Numbered from the stretch's first letter, positions 1-11,028 are shown. The stretch: 64,000 bases of DNA from Meghimatium bilineatum (GCA_034231615.1 CM067322.1:62573032-62637031); one strand, 5' to 3'. The notes: a model not told the origin generated them from the sequence alone. Translations and numbers: made by a program.

Positions 1-2285
1 TTTTTCCAAGATGAAAATCAATGCACAAACGTAGTTGAAAATTAACATATATTTTAGGACTGTGAGAGAGAAATTAGGTCACTTTCACTTATAGGATTTC
101 ACACAGTGTATGTGTGTAGTTATATACATCCGGTTTTGTACACACATTAGCACATGGTCATAACATTCATTTGGTAAATAGCAATGCTCTACATATCACG
201 AATTATCCAGAAAAAATATCATCCAGGAACTTATTGAATAGTCTTTAAATAACTCTATTGCTCTTGTACTATACTATTTATTTATGCCATCTGACTTACA
301 TTAAATGTACATTAAATTAATCTGTCTTTGTTTCTGAAAATTCCTGGACATGGTTTGATGTATAATACTGGCATTTGGTTTTCTTTATGTTCTACCCAAC
401 ACTTGAGAATTTTGTTTTCTTCATGTCTCATTAATGATTTTTGGTTCTTTCCACCATGTGGACATTGTGATTGAGAATTTAGTATAAAATGTAGCACTAA
501 AAGAAAGTGAACACTTGCCCGGCAGAATTCACCCAGTTAGCCTAAGGAACAATTAGCATGCATACCATAGACCTGGATCTGCTGGGGGAATTTAGGCATC
601 TGTGGGTCTGCCTGGAGTGCAATATTAGTTCATAAATTACAATTATGAAATTTTTCAACAAAAAAAGCAGGCAATAATCCAGTATTAGGATCAAGATAAT
701 GACACGATTAAATCTTAATGACTAATGATGAATGACTGCCTATCATGATGTTCAACAAGTAAAAGCTTCAAACTACTTGTGACATCTATTATCACTTTTT
801 AACATGATTATAATATCACACAAGCAATCAATCAAGTATGCTGCTTAATTAGAACTAGATATTGATCTACTGAATATTTCATATATCATGCAATCTAAAG
901 TGATACAGTCCTCTACATTTAATTTTGCTATCAATTTGATGTTCCTGTGAACATTATTTAGTTCTTGTGAGAGTTCTATCTTCAGTATTATCGAACAAAT
1001 ATATTTTTAACCCACATAATCCATTTTTGTTTGAACACCCAATACATTTTCTGCTTTTAGCAGTTTGATCTAATATTGTTGTAACACTTTTGCTGCAGTG
1101 GGCAACAAAAGTCATCAAAGCAATAAATGCATTTCATTGCCATGGATGACTTTTGTTGCCTGTAAGTAGGCCCTATGACTATTTTTCATGGGCAATTTTG
1201 CAGACATGACACTGATATTATTTAGTATGGTACTTCCTATCTATTGCTTTTTCCATTAACACTTTGCGATGTAGATGATAATTCGCAGGTAATGATCTTA
1301 TTGAGACTTTTTTTAAAAACAAGCAATGGTAGTAAAATTGAATCAGAATTGGACTATGATTCAATTAATTGTGATCATAAAGTGACATAAAACAGTTCTG
1401 CTTATCTGGAAAAGAATGATTGACTTCATCCAACCACTACCACACAAATTCAAGCATAAATAAATGAAAGTACCTTATAATGTTTTTAAGAGAAGTTGAG
1501 AAAAATGATTTAGTTAAGATTGTTTATTTCAGAATATCTTTAAAAGTTTTAACTTTATTGGTTGATTTTTAAAATGATTTATTAAAGTTACTGCCTGTAA
1601 AACTCATCATACCACAAAAATTGTGGGGCAGTGAGCAAGACTGGGATGAAAAAGGCATGGCAGCAAAAGTGTTAAAAGTACATTCTCTTGTATGAAATCT
1701 ATTGACCTGTGACCCTTTGAAATGATCTGATATCAATAATTGAAATATATAATCTTTTTCAATTGAAAAACAAATAATTGAGTTGGGCCTACTTTCTTGT
1801 AAATTGTAGCGTAACACTGATCATGTGCATGGCATCTGCATCAAAAAATTGCTATAGATTACATATATTAAATATCTTCTAAAGTAGCAATGTACTACTC
1901 TCTATAAACAACCCCATCCTGTTCTCTGAGGAGGTAGATATAAATATTGACAATAAATTGATTAAACTACAGTATGTACAGTTACTATTGTTCATATTAA
2001 AATATGAAAAACAAACACACAACTGACCAAGCCATTAAGACCAATATTTCCATTAAGACCAATACACAATATTACAAATGTTTATTGTCATATGACAAGC
2101 ACCACTGACATTTTAAAAACAAAATCACAAGTTAAATGAAAATAAATTTCTAAAAAATCCTACTGCTATTTAGAGATGCTGTGTATATGAAGCTGAATTA
2201 ATTAAGTGGTTGTCAGTTATAGTCATGAACCATATAGTCAAGGCAAAAGAGACTTTCCTATGCTATGCATACACATTTATGCACA
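1..2285. other. No gene seen downstream of neurexin
   Basis: AT-rich DNA beyond the neurexin stop. Only a 60-bp palindrome at 1101-1160 stands out. The longest open frames are under 85 codons and show no similarity I recognise. A long 3' UTR of neurexin could extend into it but nothing in the sequence proves this. Confidence 0.5.
1101..1160. repeat. 60-bp near-perfect palindrome
   Basis: The left arm 1101-1116 is the exact reverse complement of 1145-1160. Inside it, GCAAT/ATTGC pair again around an AAATGCATTT core. The RNA would fold into a hairpin with a 16-bp perfect stem, a small bulge and a second short stem. It could be a MITE remnant or a small-RNA-type hairpin. Confidence 0.75.
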
Positions 2286-2289
2286 GTCC

Positions 2290-2600
2290 TATCTGAGAAC
2301 TCCATGGAAGGAAAGGAAAATGAAAAAGATTCTTATGAAAGAATTACTATTAAAGAATATAAAGATCAAATAATATATTATAGACATTAAAAGACATGAC
2401 TTCTTGTCGAGGACTTTAATTGAGGGTAGAGTCGAGAGGAGGTGAGCAAGAGGTATGCTGAGATACAAGTGGGGGAGAAACATCATGTGATGGACGTTAC
2501 AGTCTAGCAACGTGCACCATCAAAGCAAGAGACAGGATATTGGAGATCCATTGCAGCTAGTCTTCGTTGCGAAGATGGCACTTGATTATGATGACGGTTG
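2290..2600 (+). mobile_element. LINE 3' end, decayed
   Basis: In broken frames it resembles the C-terminus of LINE ORF2 (RGxxRxxWGRNIM...W..., ...WRSI.A). The second copy at 62455-62710 shares the same segments in the same order (GAGGGxxGxG..AGAGGT, gaaacat, ggagxttCATTGCAG). It ends in TGATGATG-type repeats as RTE-like elements do. Confidence 0.55.
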
Positions 2601-2965
2601 GTTTGCGAACCTTGCTTAGCACAGCAGTTCGTGCATGGATTTCTACAGCTGTTTTTTAGGGATTAGCTTGAATTTTCCAACCATTAAAAGCTTTCAGGCT
2701 GATCCAGTCTCAGGAAATGATACCACATCATCTAAAGGGTGTCATTCATTGTTCACAGAAAATGAATATCTGAGAGGAGGAAGTAGTAATCTAAGCTACC
2801 CTGTTTAACAAATGATGTTGCCAACAACCTACCAAGACAATTTAAAAGAGCACTTCATAATGATTTTGCCATTTGGTGTGAATTATAATCTACTCTAGTG
2901 GCCACCAAGAAAATACAAGAACTTCTAAACAATTAATTGGAGCGTAGCCATCAATATATAAAACC

Positions 2966-3525
2966 TGGGGGGGGGGGGGTAACCATCCTCTACCAGGCAT
3001 GTTCACAGGTTGCGGATAGTGGAACGGCCGCCAGATACAGAGGGTAGCTACCCTTCATATCTGGTGGTTGGTTGTGATATAAGAAGTAAATCTCTGGGCA
3101 AATAAGCAGTCACAGACAAACTGGCGATGTTGCCCACCAGGAGGGGGTGGAATATCAGGTGGCACTGATATCTCAACTGAAATACCCCATACGTCTCATG
3201 ATGGGCAGCATCAAGCAAGTATGAGCCACTATAAGCTCAAGCCAACATCTGGGGTTATTGACCCCCAGCCTGGCACACTTCCCAGGGTGGGGGGGGGCCT
3301 TTAGATAGGGGAACATAGGAAATAACTTTCTAAATACACAAGGGGGAAGTCAGCAAAACCTCCATTAGGCCCCAACCAGCGACATCCCGTATGGAAAAAA
3401 GACGAGAAAAAAAACAACACTGAAGATTTCAGAAAGACAGGCCACCTAGGAGATCGAAATGCTACACAAAGCCTGGGCAGATGGTGCTCATGAGCCTGGG
3501 ATGGCAGACCGCCTAAGGAAAGTAA
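2966..3525 (+). repeat. GC-rich repeat block, probably LINE 5' region
   Basis: A sharply bounded block of roughly 50% GC in AT-rich surroundings, opening and closing with G runs (2967-2980, 3289-3297). No long frame. The composition and position suggest an untranslated 5' end of a retrotransposon, but no coding part follows. Identity unknown. Confidence 0.4.
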
Positions 3526-3599
3526 ACTTAAAAAAATATATGTTGGAAATTGGATTCACTTGGCCATGTTGTTGAGACCTGTAGTCATACTATCTTTGA

Positions 3600-3700
3600 T
3601 GGTTGTTCTGCAAAGAATTTCTCTTGGTCTTCCAATCTTTCTTTTGCCATCTAATACTTATTTTATTGCCTGAAGTGACAGTCTATTGTCATTCATTCTA
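3600..3700 (-). mobile_element. LINE relic, minus strand
   Basis: Shares a tract with 18950-19050 (TCTTGGTCTTC..., TCTTTCTT, TACCCATTTTAATGC-like, ATTC/TATTCTA). Both read on the minus strand like the RxGRPRxxW-containing tail of LINE ORF2. Short and decayed. Confidence 0.4.
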
Positions 3701-3718
3701 TTATTCATTCTATTATAA

Positions 3719-3790
3719 TCCTACAAGATCAACAAGAAAATCATACAAGATCAACAAGAAGGTCTTACACAATCAACAAGAGGTTCCTTC
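3719..3790. repeat. Short tandem repeat, about 22-bp unit x3
   Basis: Three degenerate copies built around ACAAGATCAACAAGAAGGT. A related single unit lies at about 4046-4070. No function apparent. Confidence 0.6.
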
Positions 3791-4079
3791 AAGCTCAGCT
3801 GCAAGATTCTATAAAATATGTGCAGATCCACAATTGTATGTACTTCTGTAATTCCATTTACTGCCTATTTATTCCTAGATACAAAATGTCTACAGCAATC
3901 ATAAGCTTCTTAGAAATGTACAATTATGATACAGTCGCAAGGATAGCAGCAGGATTTGACAATATTCACAATACCCACAGAGAGTCCACCTCTCCCCCCA
4001 TCATCTACCTTTCAAAAAAGGTAGCCCCTTATTTTTGGATAGGACCGAAAATCCTACAAGCTCAATAAGAAGAGCCTAC

Positions 4080-5010
4080 CTCATATAATGAATAATAGAA
4101 TATCAGTATAGGAAACACTGGTTTAATAAATAAAGCCCACACCAAAATGACTATACCTTATGCATCATGAACATGCAACTATTTCTTGACTACAAATAAA
4201 GTACTGTAACCTCTGAGCACACCTGTATCGACTCAACCTGTCAAATATTCAATACTGTATATGTGGAACATGCTCTCAGAATCGGAGCATGTTTTTTCAA
4301 ACCTGCCCATTCTAACTAGAGGCCCCGTACCTATTTTGGCCATGAGGAACCATGCTGGAAAACACATTCTGGGGCACAAAATTTGATCTCCAATAACACT
4401 TATCCTTCCTCTTCTTCTTCTGTCATCAGTTTCTTACATACAGCAGCAGTCTATACAGGTAGGTGGGTTGCCGTAATCCTATATTATTATATCCTATATA
4501 ATATCTACAGGCCTATATGGTAATATTTTGAATCAATGAAACTTCAACACAAAAATGAAACTTCACACATTAATACTGCCAAGGAGAAGCTAGATTCTAG
4601 TACTTTATTCTTACTACAAGTAGTTAGGTACTCACTTCTTAGAAGAATGGAGAAACCTTAATTGTAAAATCAAATTATGGAGAAAGATTTCTTTTCAGTT
4701 GAATAAATGAATATATCTGAAGTTATGAGGAAGGACGTTTAATACTTATGTACAGAATATTGGGCACTAATGAAATGTCTGATTAAAGATAAAGCAATAA
4801 AAAATATTGTATTGTTGGCACTTCTTTGGCAACTAAACAATTTCATGAGCAACTATACATATAAATAAAGTAAAATAAAATAAACAACTTGTATAATATA
4901 TTTTTACAACTGAGGAAGTTTAACTGTTTTTTAACATAATTTTTACCAATTTTATTTAAATGTACATTACATGACAGAAAGTAAACAAGTAAACACACTA
5001 TCTGACATTT
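4080..5010. other. Non-coding stretch 3' of neurexin
   Basis: AT-rich with several AATAAA and TTTATT hexamers. A 9-bp perfect hairpin sits at 4267-4293. It probably includes the neurexin 3' UTR, whose end I cannot place. Confidence 0.4.
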
Positions 5011-5014
5011 ATTC

Positions 5015-5244
5015 TCAAACATACCATTCTTTCACATCTTTCTTTTTTCCTCTTTTGCCAGCTCCTGAATCACTCCCTGAAGCTAATGCACCATTTCCTG
5101 CAGATTTTTTGGACTGAAGCACTGAAAAATTCTGAGTTTCATCAACCTTGTATGTCCCTTCATCTCGACTGCGTAGTTTACAAAGTGCAATACATAACAC
5201 AATTACAGCTACCAGAACACTCCCTGTAATGCCCAATATTAGAC
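5015..5244 (-). CDS. Nrx-1: Neurexin terminal exon: transmembrane segment and PDZ-binding tail
   Basis: The exon follows acceptor ttttcattgcag in phase 1 and gives 75 residues to a TGA. GLILGITGSVLVAVIVLCIAL is the single membrane helix. KLRSRDEGTYKVDET is the juxtamembrane band-4.1-binding motif (NRDEGSYHVDE in vertebrates). The tail then has a Gly/Ser-rich stretch, a basic patch (KRGKKK) and ends DVKEWYV, a class II PDZ ligand for CASK/Mint-type proteins. An AATAAA hexamer overlaps the region just 3' of the stop, and further copies lie downstream; the real polyadenylation site cannot be chosen from sequence. Confidence 0.97.
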
Positions 5245-6235
5245 CTGCAATGAAAATAAAACAACATTATTTCTTAATTTATTTTTCTTTTAGTTGCTGC
5301 TTGATGTTTACATCTTCAGACAAATCTTCTAGCTGAACTCTAACATTGTCTGGAATTCCTCTTTGGTTCCATAGTCTATATCTTTGGTTGCAAGAAAGAG
5401 TCACTGGGCCAATATTTTTCACTCAATTGATCATAATGGAGACAGCTGCAGGATTGGCCTTTGTCCTGAGGTCTGTTCATCTGTTCCACAAGTGCACTGT
5501 GTTGGTGAAGAAGACTGTTGCATCTTTTGTATGTGTTTATTCAGTGTGCTGTGTTCTTGTCCCAAACTACTAGTAGGCCTAAGCTATATTATGATGTTTG
5601 AATTGCTATTTTATGATATATTTTTTTCAAATATTTGTATATTTGAGGTTCATTCATTTGTAGTTTTATATTTTTTCACAATCACAGAAGTATGGTGACT
5701 TTTCCATGCCTGTCCAGATAGTGGTAGACATTTTTTTTAAGGTACCCTTCGCTTCTGATGGTTTGTGTAGCTCTCTTTAAACCTGAAATCAGACTCCATT
5801 GTTTTCTTGTATTCTTCTCCCTTTTAGGTCAGCTGTTCATTTCTAGGCACACAAAAGTGGTATGATACCAACTGAAGTACAGTTCTCCACTTTCTGCTTG
5901 CTGTGATATTTAGATATTTCTTCATAATTCATAGCATATTCTGTCAATATGTTTGTCAGACCCCAATGGTACTGGCTATTATTGCATATTTTGAACAAGT
6001 GATGCCACATTTTGTTGTGATATTTTCTGATGAAAAGTAAAACAGCCTGATTTTCTTTTGACAGTTAGTATTAACATAATATGAGTTGTGTTATCACCAC
6101 TATGCAGTGTAGAAAATAACGTCCTATTTCCCACCGTCCTATTTAAGGCATAGGCCTATGAAGAACACCTGTTAGACCTCTAACCCGTGAGCACCAACAG
6201 CACACTAAGAGTAATGTGGTCAGCTTTTAGTTGGA
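5245..6235. other. Intron sequence, nothing recognised
   Basis: The last neurexin intron. Open frames at 5346-5698 on the plus strand are pyrimidine-rich and lack similarity. No repeat family member recognised before the SINE at about 6240. Confidence 0.4.
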
Positions 6236-6239
6236 TTAT

Positions 6240-6440
6240 AATGGATTATTATGTGGCACATGATCAAGCGGTTAGAGTATTGGTCCCACACCTGTGAGGT
6301 CCAGGGTTCAATACCCGGTAAGGATTGGGTTTTTTCTGTCAGAGAGTAAATTAAAATGCTCACCCTTTTTATGACATGGCACCAAGAAGTGCATGAGGCC
6401 TCTATCACACAAGCCATTCACAAACTCCCTGCAACTCCCT
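6240..6440 (+). mobile_element. tRNA-derived SINE, family C, copy 1
   Basis: The 5' part looks like a tRNA with pol III boxes: A box near AAGCGGTTAGAG and B box GGGTTCAATACCC. The body continues as in the second copy at 24818-25010, sharing GGTTAGAGxATTGGTC, GTAAGGATTGG and AGTAAATTAAA. This is a SINE, not a functional tRNA, because no acceptor stem closes it. Confidence 0.7.
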
Positions 6441-7024
6441 AACAGGATAAATACAGTTGCAACATTTTCTTTACTAATGGACTATAATCATGGTTTATTC
6501 TTCTTTGTGTAGACCATATACAAATTCCACCTTCTATTGATACTGTATCTACTTCTAGATTTTATTTTATGTTCAGTGTTAATTAAGGCATTCAATGGAT
6601 CAACTCTGTACAAATTTTGAGACAGCTGCACTAGAATCAATTAATTAATATACATTCATCTTTGAATATAATTTTTTTAAATTTAAAAACTATTTTAAAC
6701 CAGTGGGAAGCTATGGCATAGTAGTCCAAGAATTTGCCTCATATTCAAGGTTGCGAGCTCAATAATTGAACTATAATACCTTTTTTACAAGAACATCATT
6801 TTTGAAAACATAAAAATGAGTAATCAATTTCAATCAATGACCTCTGATTATGTAAACCTATATTTACTTAATAGCACAGTTGTATGGGCAGGATTTTTGC
6901 AAGCATTTTCCTTACATTTTTGATTTGTTCTATTTACCTAATTGGCGGAAGGAATTCAACCTAGATGTTTCTGTAAATTATTAATGCACTATTAACCCAC
7001 AGTAAAATGAATTACATGACATAC

Positions 7025-7233
7025 CTAAATTAATTCCTTTCTCACTGGCCTTATCTTTATCTTTGTGAGGAAGTGGTGTACTTTCATCTTGCTCATGGCC
7101 ACCATGAATACTTGTTGCATTGACATGTGGTAGTCCTGTATGTCCTCCCCCAGAAAATGATAAAGTTGAGACTCTTGAGGGTAAACTAGATTTTGTGATT
7201 TCACACTCTGGACCTGTACATATGGGTGGTTGT
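7025..7233 (-). CDS. Nrx-1: Neurexin exon: membrane-proximal stalk
   Basis: The exon is 209 nt with acceptor atacattttcag and donor gtatgt, phase 2 in and 1 out, fitting both neighbours. It encodes QPPICTGPECE, a Ser-rich stretch, a Gly/His-rich stretch with an NATS sequon, then DKDKASEKGINLG just before the membrane segment. The Cys pair (C-TGPE-C) parallels the CDDEDC pair of the fly stalk. The region is otherwise low in conservation, as neurexin stalks are. Confidence 0.9.
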
Positions 7234-7340
7234 CTGAAAATGTATAATAATATAAAGTCCATGTTAAGCAGATGTGGCCTATTTGTTATGGAACTTTAAC
7301 AAAATTTTTTTTGCTAAAGCAGCATACAGCACAGCATCCA

Positions 7341-7438
7341 TTGATCTTCGCATAGCACACTGAGAGGTTCGCCTCTGCCCTCCTCTGGAACACCCTTTGA
7401 GGGGGGGGGGGGCTCTCAGTGTGTTACGCAAAGATCAA
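7341..7438. repeat. Fold-back element with 26-bp arms
   Basis: Arm 7341-7366 pairs with 7413-7438 (both read TTGATCTT...ACACTGAGAG outward, three mismatches). The loop is short and holds a G run of about 12. It looks like a small MITE or fold-back repeat inside a neurexin intron. Confidence 0.7.
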
Positions 7439-7774
7439 ATTAACGTTAGTAGACCCTTCACATTTGTTTATCTCTGTATCACAAAAACTCGATGAAATCA
7501 AACCTACTATTAAAAAGATGGACTGTTATCATGTGATGAGGCCACATTTGCATAACATGTACCTAATATAATTCTTCATAAAGCATATTATACAAGTGAC
7601 TATGACGGTTTTGTGCTACTAACACTTATTGCATTTATTAAACTTATACAAAATAATTGCAAAATCCATTCATGTAAGATCATATGCAAACTTCTGTATG
7701 CCATGCTTACTAATGAATCACAGTGCATCATAAGATATGTTATTAACAGAAAGAATAAGCCAAAATATAAAAGC

Positions 7775-8025
7775 GGGGCTCTCCCTGGTGTAGTGGTTAA
7801 GTTGTCCATTTTGTACTCAAAAGGTTCAAATCCTGCTGATGACATCTTGTTTAAAAAAGTAGATTTTTAAAAGAGATTCCTAGATTATCACTTGAAGCTA
7901 CAGAGTTATGTGTTATGAGTGGGCCTCTTGGCAGGCGACTTACCGCTTCGTGGAGAGGGACAGAGCACAAATAGGGAATCTCAAATACATTGAAGTCAGA
8001 CTTCTACGCCTTTTAAATTTCAACA
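7775..8025 (+). mobile_element. tRNA-derived SINE, family B, copy 1
   Basis: Starts like a tRNA (TGGTGTAGTGGTTAAG A box, GGTTCAAATCC B box). It is followed by a body shared with copies at 10455, 23880 and, inverted, 29530: TTGAAGCTACAGAGTTATG, ATGAGTGG, GCAGG, GAGxGxACTGAGCACA-like, ATTGAAGTCAG. Confidence 0.75.
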
Positions 8026-8116
8026 CAGTAATTAGCAAAAGGAGCAATATTAGCACCCAGACAAAACACAAACTAAAAAATAGTTTTCAAATACTAAGTA
8101 CATTCTATATTAACTT

Positions 8117-9640
8117 TTCATCATCATCATCATCATTAAGTGCCATCTCTGCAATGAAAGTTGGCTGTAATGGACCTCCAATATCCTTTGTCTCTTGCAT
8201 TGGTGGTGCACTATGCTAAACTGTAACCTGTATCTCGTGATGTTACTCATCCACTTGTATCTCTACCTATCTCTTGACTCTACCCTCAAGTAAGGCCTTC
8301 AATAAGTCATGTCTTTTAATATGTCTAAAATATTTTATTTGTTCAATCTTTTTTCCTTTAATAATTCTTTTCTAATACAAATTGTTTCCAGAACCTCTGT
8401 TCGTTTTCTCTTTCCATGAAGTTCTCCCTATTCTTTTATATATCCACATCTCAAAGGCATCAATTCTGTTTTTTAGTTGTTTCATTGTCCATGTTTCTGA
8501 GTCAAATATTATGTAATATAAAATGTATGCATTGCCGGGGCCCAAAAGGGGAGCAAAGAATAGCAACACTGTTTACCTTCCACGCATGTCGTAAAAGGCG
8601 ACTAAGGAGGTTATGGGATGGAGTTGGCTGTCCCATCCCATATAGGGTCAATGACCCAAAGCCATGCTGAAGTCAGATGTGTCAGGCAGAAAGGCGCAGA
8701 TATCGCAGCAGTGCTGTAAACCATGACACAACGCATTCTGTTCTCCGGACTACATCCTGATAATCTGCAGGAGTTTGAGAATGAATGCAGAAGAAGAAGA
8801 AGAAATGTATGCAACATTTTATAATTCTCATTTTTAGTCTGTAGTTTAAATTTTATCAATACTTTCCTCATGTCATTGAAAGTACTTTTAGTTATTCTTA
8901 TTCTCCTTTTAACTTCTGTTTCACATCTACCATCATTTGTGATTATTTTCCAAGATATTGATAATGATCAACCTGTTTTAGTATATCTTTGTGTATTTTT
9001 ACGTTTAGCGTTTGTTATTCTTTGACTCTGCTGATTATCATGTTTTTGTTTTGTGGATGTTTATATCTATCTAGTCCATGTTCTTTACTTGACTTATCGA
9101 CTTGATCTATTAGCCTTTGTAGTTCCTGTTCACTTTCTGCTATGAGGACAGTGCCATCTGCATATGGCAGATTGTTTATTACTTTTTCACTGATATTGAG
9201 TCCTGACATTACTTTATTATTCTTACAAATGTTCTCTGTTAAATAGGCTGGATGATAAAATACAATCTTGCCATACTCCTGTTTTTATTTCGATGTATTG
9301 TGAGTTTTTGTTTTCACATCTTATTGATTTCACATCAGTTTGTTCTCAATATATATTTCTAAATCAGTCTAATATCTTTCCCATCTATGCCTATTTCTTT
9401 AAGACATTCAATTAATTGTTCATGTTGTACTCTGTTTAAGATCTGCTGAAGTCTATGAAGCAAATATGCATACTTTTTTTTGACTTTATGATGACTTCTA
9501 TCAATAGTCAGATACCAAATATAGCTGCTCTGATTCTTTTGTTGTTCTTAAACCAAACTGCTCTTTACTGACTTCAATGTCCATCTGTTTTTTAATACAT
9601 TCATGCATTATTCTGAGGAATTTTGGTTATATGGCTCATA
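8117..9640 (-). mobile_element. RTE/BovB-like LINE copy, minus strand, decayed
   Basis: Minus-strand frames show RT pieces in order: VQHEQLIECLKEIGIDGKDI, then INNLPYADGTVLIAESEQEL (the YADD box has become YADG) with LIDQV, then downstream SETWTMKQLKNRIDAFEMWI, RIGRTSW. These are typical RTE-clade motifs. The 3' end near 8117 carries an ATG-trinucleotide tail (CATCATCATCAT on the plus strand), usual for RTE. Several frame breaks. A SINE (8532-8802) interrupts it. Confidence 0.8.
8532..8802 (+). mobile_element. GAA-tailed SINE, family A, copy 1 with target duplications
   Basis: A 271-bp unit ends in (AGA)n and is flanked by an exact 11-bp duplication, AAATGTATGCA, at 8521-8531 and 8803-8813. 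It sits inside the RTE copy, so it is younger than that copy. Homologous copies lie at 17343-17616, 38160-38441 and 60168-60452. No clear tRNA promoter boxes were seen, so its 5' origin is open. Confidence 0.85.
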
Positions 9641-9659
9641 AAACTTATTGTTCTGTAAT

Positions 9660-9810
9660 ATGTACAATCCATAGCCCAATAGTGCTTATGTAGAACACAA
9701 GCTTTTAAAGTTTCACTTGATGACAACTGACAGACTACTATTAAGTGGTGGTGGGGTTTAAATATGAACAAATACAAAGAACAATATACAAGACATTTTA
9801 CAAGGATCCT
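9660..9810 (-). mobile_element. Decayed repeat matching 41860-42010
   Basis: Shares ordered tracts with 41860-42010 (AATAGTxCTTACGTAG, TTGAxGxTTxACTTGATxACAACT, AAATACAAA.AACAATA). The better copy carries a motif typical of Penelope-like 3' ends, so this is probably a relic of the same. Confidence 0.5.
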
Positions 9811-10139
9811 AAAAAAATTATGAGGTAACAGCTTTAATACAGAACTAATTCCATTGAGATGCAGACCTATAGAAGAATATGAAGAATTTAATGTATAGAG
9901 AAAATACAAACATGAGGACCTAGAAAAACATGGTTAAAAACTTGAAAATGGGTTATGAACATATAAAGTGAAATAGTGGTAGCTATTATAGTAAGCATTG
10001 TTACAAGAGCAGATTTTTTAGCCATATAAAGAGATATAGCAGCACCATGAACTTCATAACGTAAGGCATTGTTGCTGGTAATAGAGATAATGGCTATCCA
10101 ATATGATAATGAACAAGATTCATAAAAAGGCCAACATAG

Positions 10140-10260
10140 AACTGGAACCATCAGCTGTTATACCCTGAGAGACTTACTGAAGCGGAGATCTGAGCACCTA
10201 TGGATGTGTCCAGTGTGCAAAGAGCATAACCAACATACTTAATACCTAACAAACAGGAGA
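10140..10260 (+). mobile_element. Jockey-type LINE 3' end
   Basis: Encodes TLRDLLKRRSEHLWMCPVCK, the Cys-containing C-terminal finger that follows RNase H in Jockey/BS-like ORF2. Similar tails occur at 15480, 26420 (inverted), 40780, 53940 and 57170. Confidence 0.55.
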
Positions 10261-10454
10261 CATCACAGGAAATTAAAAAATTTCTTTAGTTGCAGTAGGA
10301 GAATACATTCTGAATCACATGATGGGTTCTGAGTATTTCAAAACAATGTCACCTGAATAAGAAAAGTCTATCTGGCTTATACAATTTATAAAATGTTCAC
10401 ACTTGAATGGAAAACCTTCTGAACCATTTATTCATAAAAGTCTATGACTTTGAT

Positions 10455-10690
10455 GATATACCTGGCTATGGTTAAGCTGTGTTCAAGAGGTCATTATTTC
10501 ATATCTGGCTTGTGATGTCTGGTTTATGAAGTGAATTATTATGGAGATCCCTGAGGATTAGCACTTGAAGCTACAGAGTTATGTGTTATGAGTGGTACTC
10601 TTTGCAGGTGGTGTGCTCTTTCATTGCGAGGGATGGAGTACACATGGGGAAACCCAAGTACAATGAAGTAAATTCACTATGATTTTTATA
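10455..10690 (+). mobile_element. tRNA-derived SINE, family B, copy 2
   Basis: The tRNA-like head is damaged, but the body (GAGATCCCTGAGGATTAGCACTT-type start, ATGTGTTATGAGTGG, GGGGAAACCCAAGTACAATG) matches the copy at 7775 closely. Confidence 0.65.
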
Positions 10691-10861
10691 CCCTTTTCTT
10701 TTAAACTTAGGACTTACCAGAACAAATTGGATATTTTCATTCTATATGTTTCAGTACTTCTAATTTCATATTTTTTTTATATTGCTTGCTTGTATTTATA
10801 TAACACATGCATATGATGATGAAGATCATCATATGATACTTTTTACTATTTTACTACTAAC

Positions 10862-11028
10862 TTTGTCGTTGTTGTAGGTGGTGTTGTAATGATGACTGTT
10901 GCTGTAATGATTTCATCCTCATTCCCAGAAGTTACCATTAAGCATCCATCTTCATCATCTTCAATGCAGCCCGAACTTGCCCCAGCAAAGATAATATCAT
11001 CAGTCACTCCTTCTTTTGTTGTTGTATG
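10862..11028 (-). CDS. Nrx-1: Neurexin exon: conserved acidic stalk with SG motifs
   Basis: The exon is 167 nt with acceptor ttattttcacag and donor gttagt, phase 0 in and 2 out. It encodes HTTTKEGVTDDIIFAGASSG followed by CIEDDEDGC and TSGNEDE, ending in a Thr/Pro run. TDDI..A/SG...C..DDED.C is a stalk signature shared with vertebrate (TDDILVASAEC, DDEDIDPC) and fly (DDLIFSGAGSGC, DDEDEC) neurexins. The two Cys correspond to the conserved stalk pair. Ser-Gly next to acidic residues is the heparan sulfate attachment context known for neurexins. The Thr/Pro end is likely O-glycosylated. Confidence 0.93.

Noticed and set aside
4267-4293. Nine-bp perfect hairpin followed by a T run, like a bacterial terminator
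   Set aside because: The window is eukaryotic and no gene ends here; short hairpins of this size occur by chance.
6240-6320. Functional tRNA gene
   Set aside because: Pol III boxes are present but there is no closing acceptor stem or proper anticodon arm, and the same sequence continues as a SINE body at a second locus.
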